Of a stretch of DNA of 64,000 nt, positions 63,192 to 64,000 are shown piece by piece. A program made the position numbers and the translations under genes. Under the pieces are notes generated by a model. The model had not been told where the DNA came from. It saw only the letters and a program-made list of their open reading frames with translations, and searched no databases. This DNA comes from Terriglobia bacterium. GTDB lineage: Bacteria > Acidobacteriota > Terriglobia > Terriglobales > Acidobacteriaceae. The stretch spans positions 110,452-174,451 of the forward strand of contig JAIQFC010000009.1 in the NCBI GenBank assembly GCA_020073465.1. Reading direction: 5' to 3'. Every line of letters begins with the position of its first letter. Position 1 is the first letter of the stretch.

Positions 63192-63811
63192 AAAGGTGGG
63201 GAGGTCAAAAAAGTGGGGAAACTAAAAAGGTCCGGAAGTTAGAAAGGTCGGGGGTGCCCCACCCTTCTCGTGCCTTTTGCGAGAGGGTGGGGTTTTTGAC
63301 TTTTCCGTATCTTGGTTGTGAAAGGGTGGGCCACCCGCCCCTGTCTCTCCAAAGAACGGAGAGACAAGGACGGGGCACCCCCAACAAAAGTGTGAGTAAA
63401 GGTGGGGAGGTCAAAAGGGTCGGGGGTGCCCCACCCTTCTCGCGCTTTTTGCGAGAGGGTGGGGTTTTGTGAAAGGATGGGCCACCCGCCCACTATGTCT
63501 CCGGGGTTGAAGGTGTAGTCGAGATCGAATCCCAGTGGACCGCGAGAAAAAGGGAACGTATGGGTGTGACGCTACGACTCGTTCGTCAAGATCACCCCCC
63601 CGCCCTGTCTCTCCAAAGAACGGAGAGACAAGGACGGGGCACCCCCAACAAAAGTGTGAATAAAAAGGTGGGGAGGTTAAAAAGGTGGAGAGGTCAAAAA
63701 AGTGGGGAAACTAAAAAGGTCGGGGGTGCCCCACCCTTCTCGCGCCTTTTGCGAGAGGGTGGGGTTTTTGACTTTTCCGTATCTTGGTTGTGAAAGGGTG
63801 GGCCACCCGCC
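63176..63811. repeat. Array of REP-A and REP-B palindromes with shared linkers
   Basis: Alternating units: REP-B at 63250-63305, REP-A at 63336-63382, REP-B 63421-63470, REP-A 63594-63646, REP-B 63720-63776. Linkers repeat (CCCAACAAAAGTGTGAATAA, GGTGGGGAGGTCAAAA, CTTGGTTGTGAAAGGGTGGG). REP-B: GGTGCCCCACCCTTCTCGCG / CGAGAGGGTGGGG. A duplicated RAYT 3' fragment interrupts it. No gene. Confidence 0.85.
63491..63570. pseudogene. Fragment of the RAYT gene 3' end, duplicated into the array
   Basis: CACTATGTCTCCGGGGTTGA and the following bases match 63019-63090 of the RAYT gene almost exactly for about 50 bases, then diverge. The fragment carries no start or catalytic motif. It shows that the array grew by copying transposase sequence together with REP units. 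Confidence 0.85.
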
Positions 63812-63876
63812 ATTCGAACAGCAGCTACGGTGCTCAACCTGGTTCAAATCACGCAGCGACATGCGCGAGATTGCGG

Positions 63877-63910
63877 AAGGGGGCGCTCGCGAGAGCTGCC
63901 CCTTCCATTT
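63877..63910 (-). terminator. Hairpin downstream of the partial gene at the window end
   Basis: GGAAGGGG-gcgctcgcgagagct-GCCCCTTCC type inverted repeat, no strong U-tract. Could terminate the minus-strand gene that enters from beyond 64000. Confidence 0.4.
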
Positions 63911-63926
63911 GGCCTTGGTCGGCTAC

Positions 63927-64000
63927 TTACCAGCGGTTGGTTCGGCGTTTGCCGCCGTTACTGGCACGGGGTGCCCCGCCGCCGAAGCCTCGGTCCTCCC
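63927..64000 (-). CDS. C-terminal end of a Gly/Arg-rich protein (gene begins outside window)
   Basis: On the minus strand the frame reads DRGFGGGAPRASNGGKRRTN, then RW and a TAA stop. A Gly/Arg/Asn-rich tail of this kind is common on bacterial RNA-binding (RRM) proteins and DEAD-box helicases. Only about 24 codons are visible, so this is a weak call. Confidence 0.35.
   Translation of the reverse strand, partial: EDRGFGGGAPRASNGGKRRTNRW

Noticed and set aside
63118..63811. Possible CRISPR array because of regularly spaced palindromes
   Set aside because: Repeats are of two types with unequal linkers that are themselves repeated, no unique spacers, and no cas genes; REP array explains it.

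Overview
The window looks like a chromosomal segment of a soil Acidobacteriota (Terriglobia/Koribacter-like). This is inferred from the high-GC coding bias, the many polysaccharide-active enzymes, the fused two-subunit 2-oxo acid dehydrogenase E1, the long inner-membrane O-antigen/tyrosine-kinase genes and, above all, the large number of short palindromic repeats scattered between genes. No phage, plasmid or CRISPR module was seen.

Layout. 1-7.5 kb: a 3'-truncated GH2 glycosidase, a fatty-acid desaturase, a PLP-dependent threonine/serine dehydratase-like enzyme, a 3-hydroxyisobutyrate-dehydrogenase-like reductase downstream of a GH10 xylanase, and a secreted Asp-box (sialidase-like) propeller protein. 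7.8-19.9 kb: metabolic and housekeeping genes (MBL-fold hydrolase, glycerate kinase, alpha/beta hydrolase, M20 peptidase, YyaL/DUF255 protein, CBS protein, methyltransferase, MFS transporter) plus small membrane or secreted hypotheticals. 19.9-29.8 kb: DUF58 protein, aquaporin, secreted propeller protein, aldo/keto reductase, fused E1 alpha/beta, and an arsenic operon arsR-arsM-arsC. 29.9-38.8 kb: a HAD phosphatase and an exopolysaccharide/O-antigen region (Wzc-type tyrosine kinase, TPR protein, O-antigen ligase, FecR-like protein, YdcF protein, UDP-sugar dehydrogenase). 38.9-51.3 kb: secreted trypsin-like protease, parvulin chaperone, 4-alpha-glucanotransferase, a two-gene ABC importer, a low-GC patch of hypothetical genes beside an unusual long-arm tRNA-like gene, an omega-like small protein, and Rho. 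51.5-62.3 kb: a divergent membrane pyrophosphatase with a long leader, an ankyrin protein, a secreted ADP-ribosylglycohydrolase-like protein, GH2 beta-mannosidase, a PHB-depolymerase-like esterase and a PD-(D/E)XK endonuclease-like protein. 62.4-63.8 kb: a REP-associated tyrosine transposase (RAYT) flanked by, and followed by an array of, its presumed palindromes.

The enzymes suggest a heterotroph feeding on plant or microbial polysaccharide (xylan, mannan, glucuronides, maltodextrin), building a capsule or O-antigen, and methylating arsenic.

The most notable signals are: (1) a tRNA-like gene with a selC-style 6-bp D-stem and long variable arm but an apparent GAA anticodon loop and an abnormally short acceptor/T helix; (2) dispersed palindromic repeats that have entered coding sequences in frame (E1 alpha and ArsM); and (3) the RAYT/REP array with a duplicated piece of the transposase gene.
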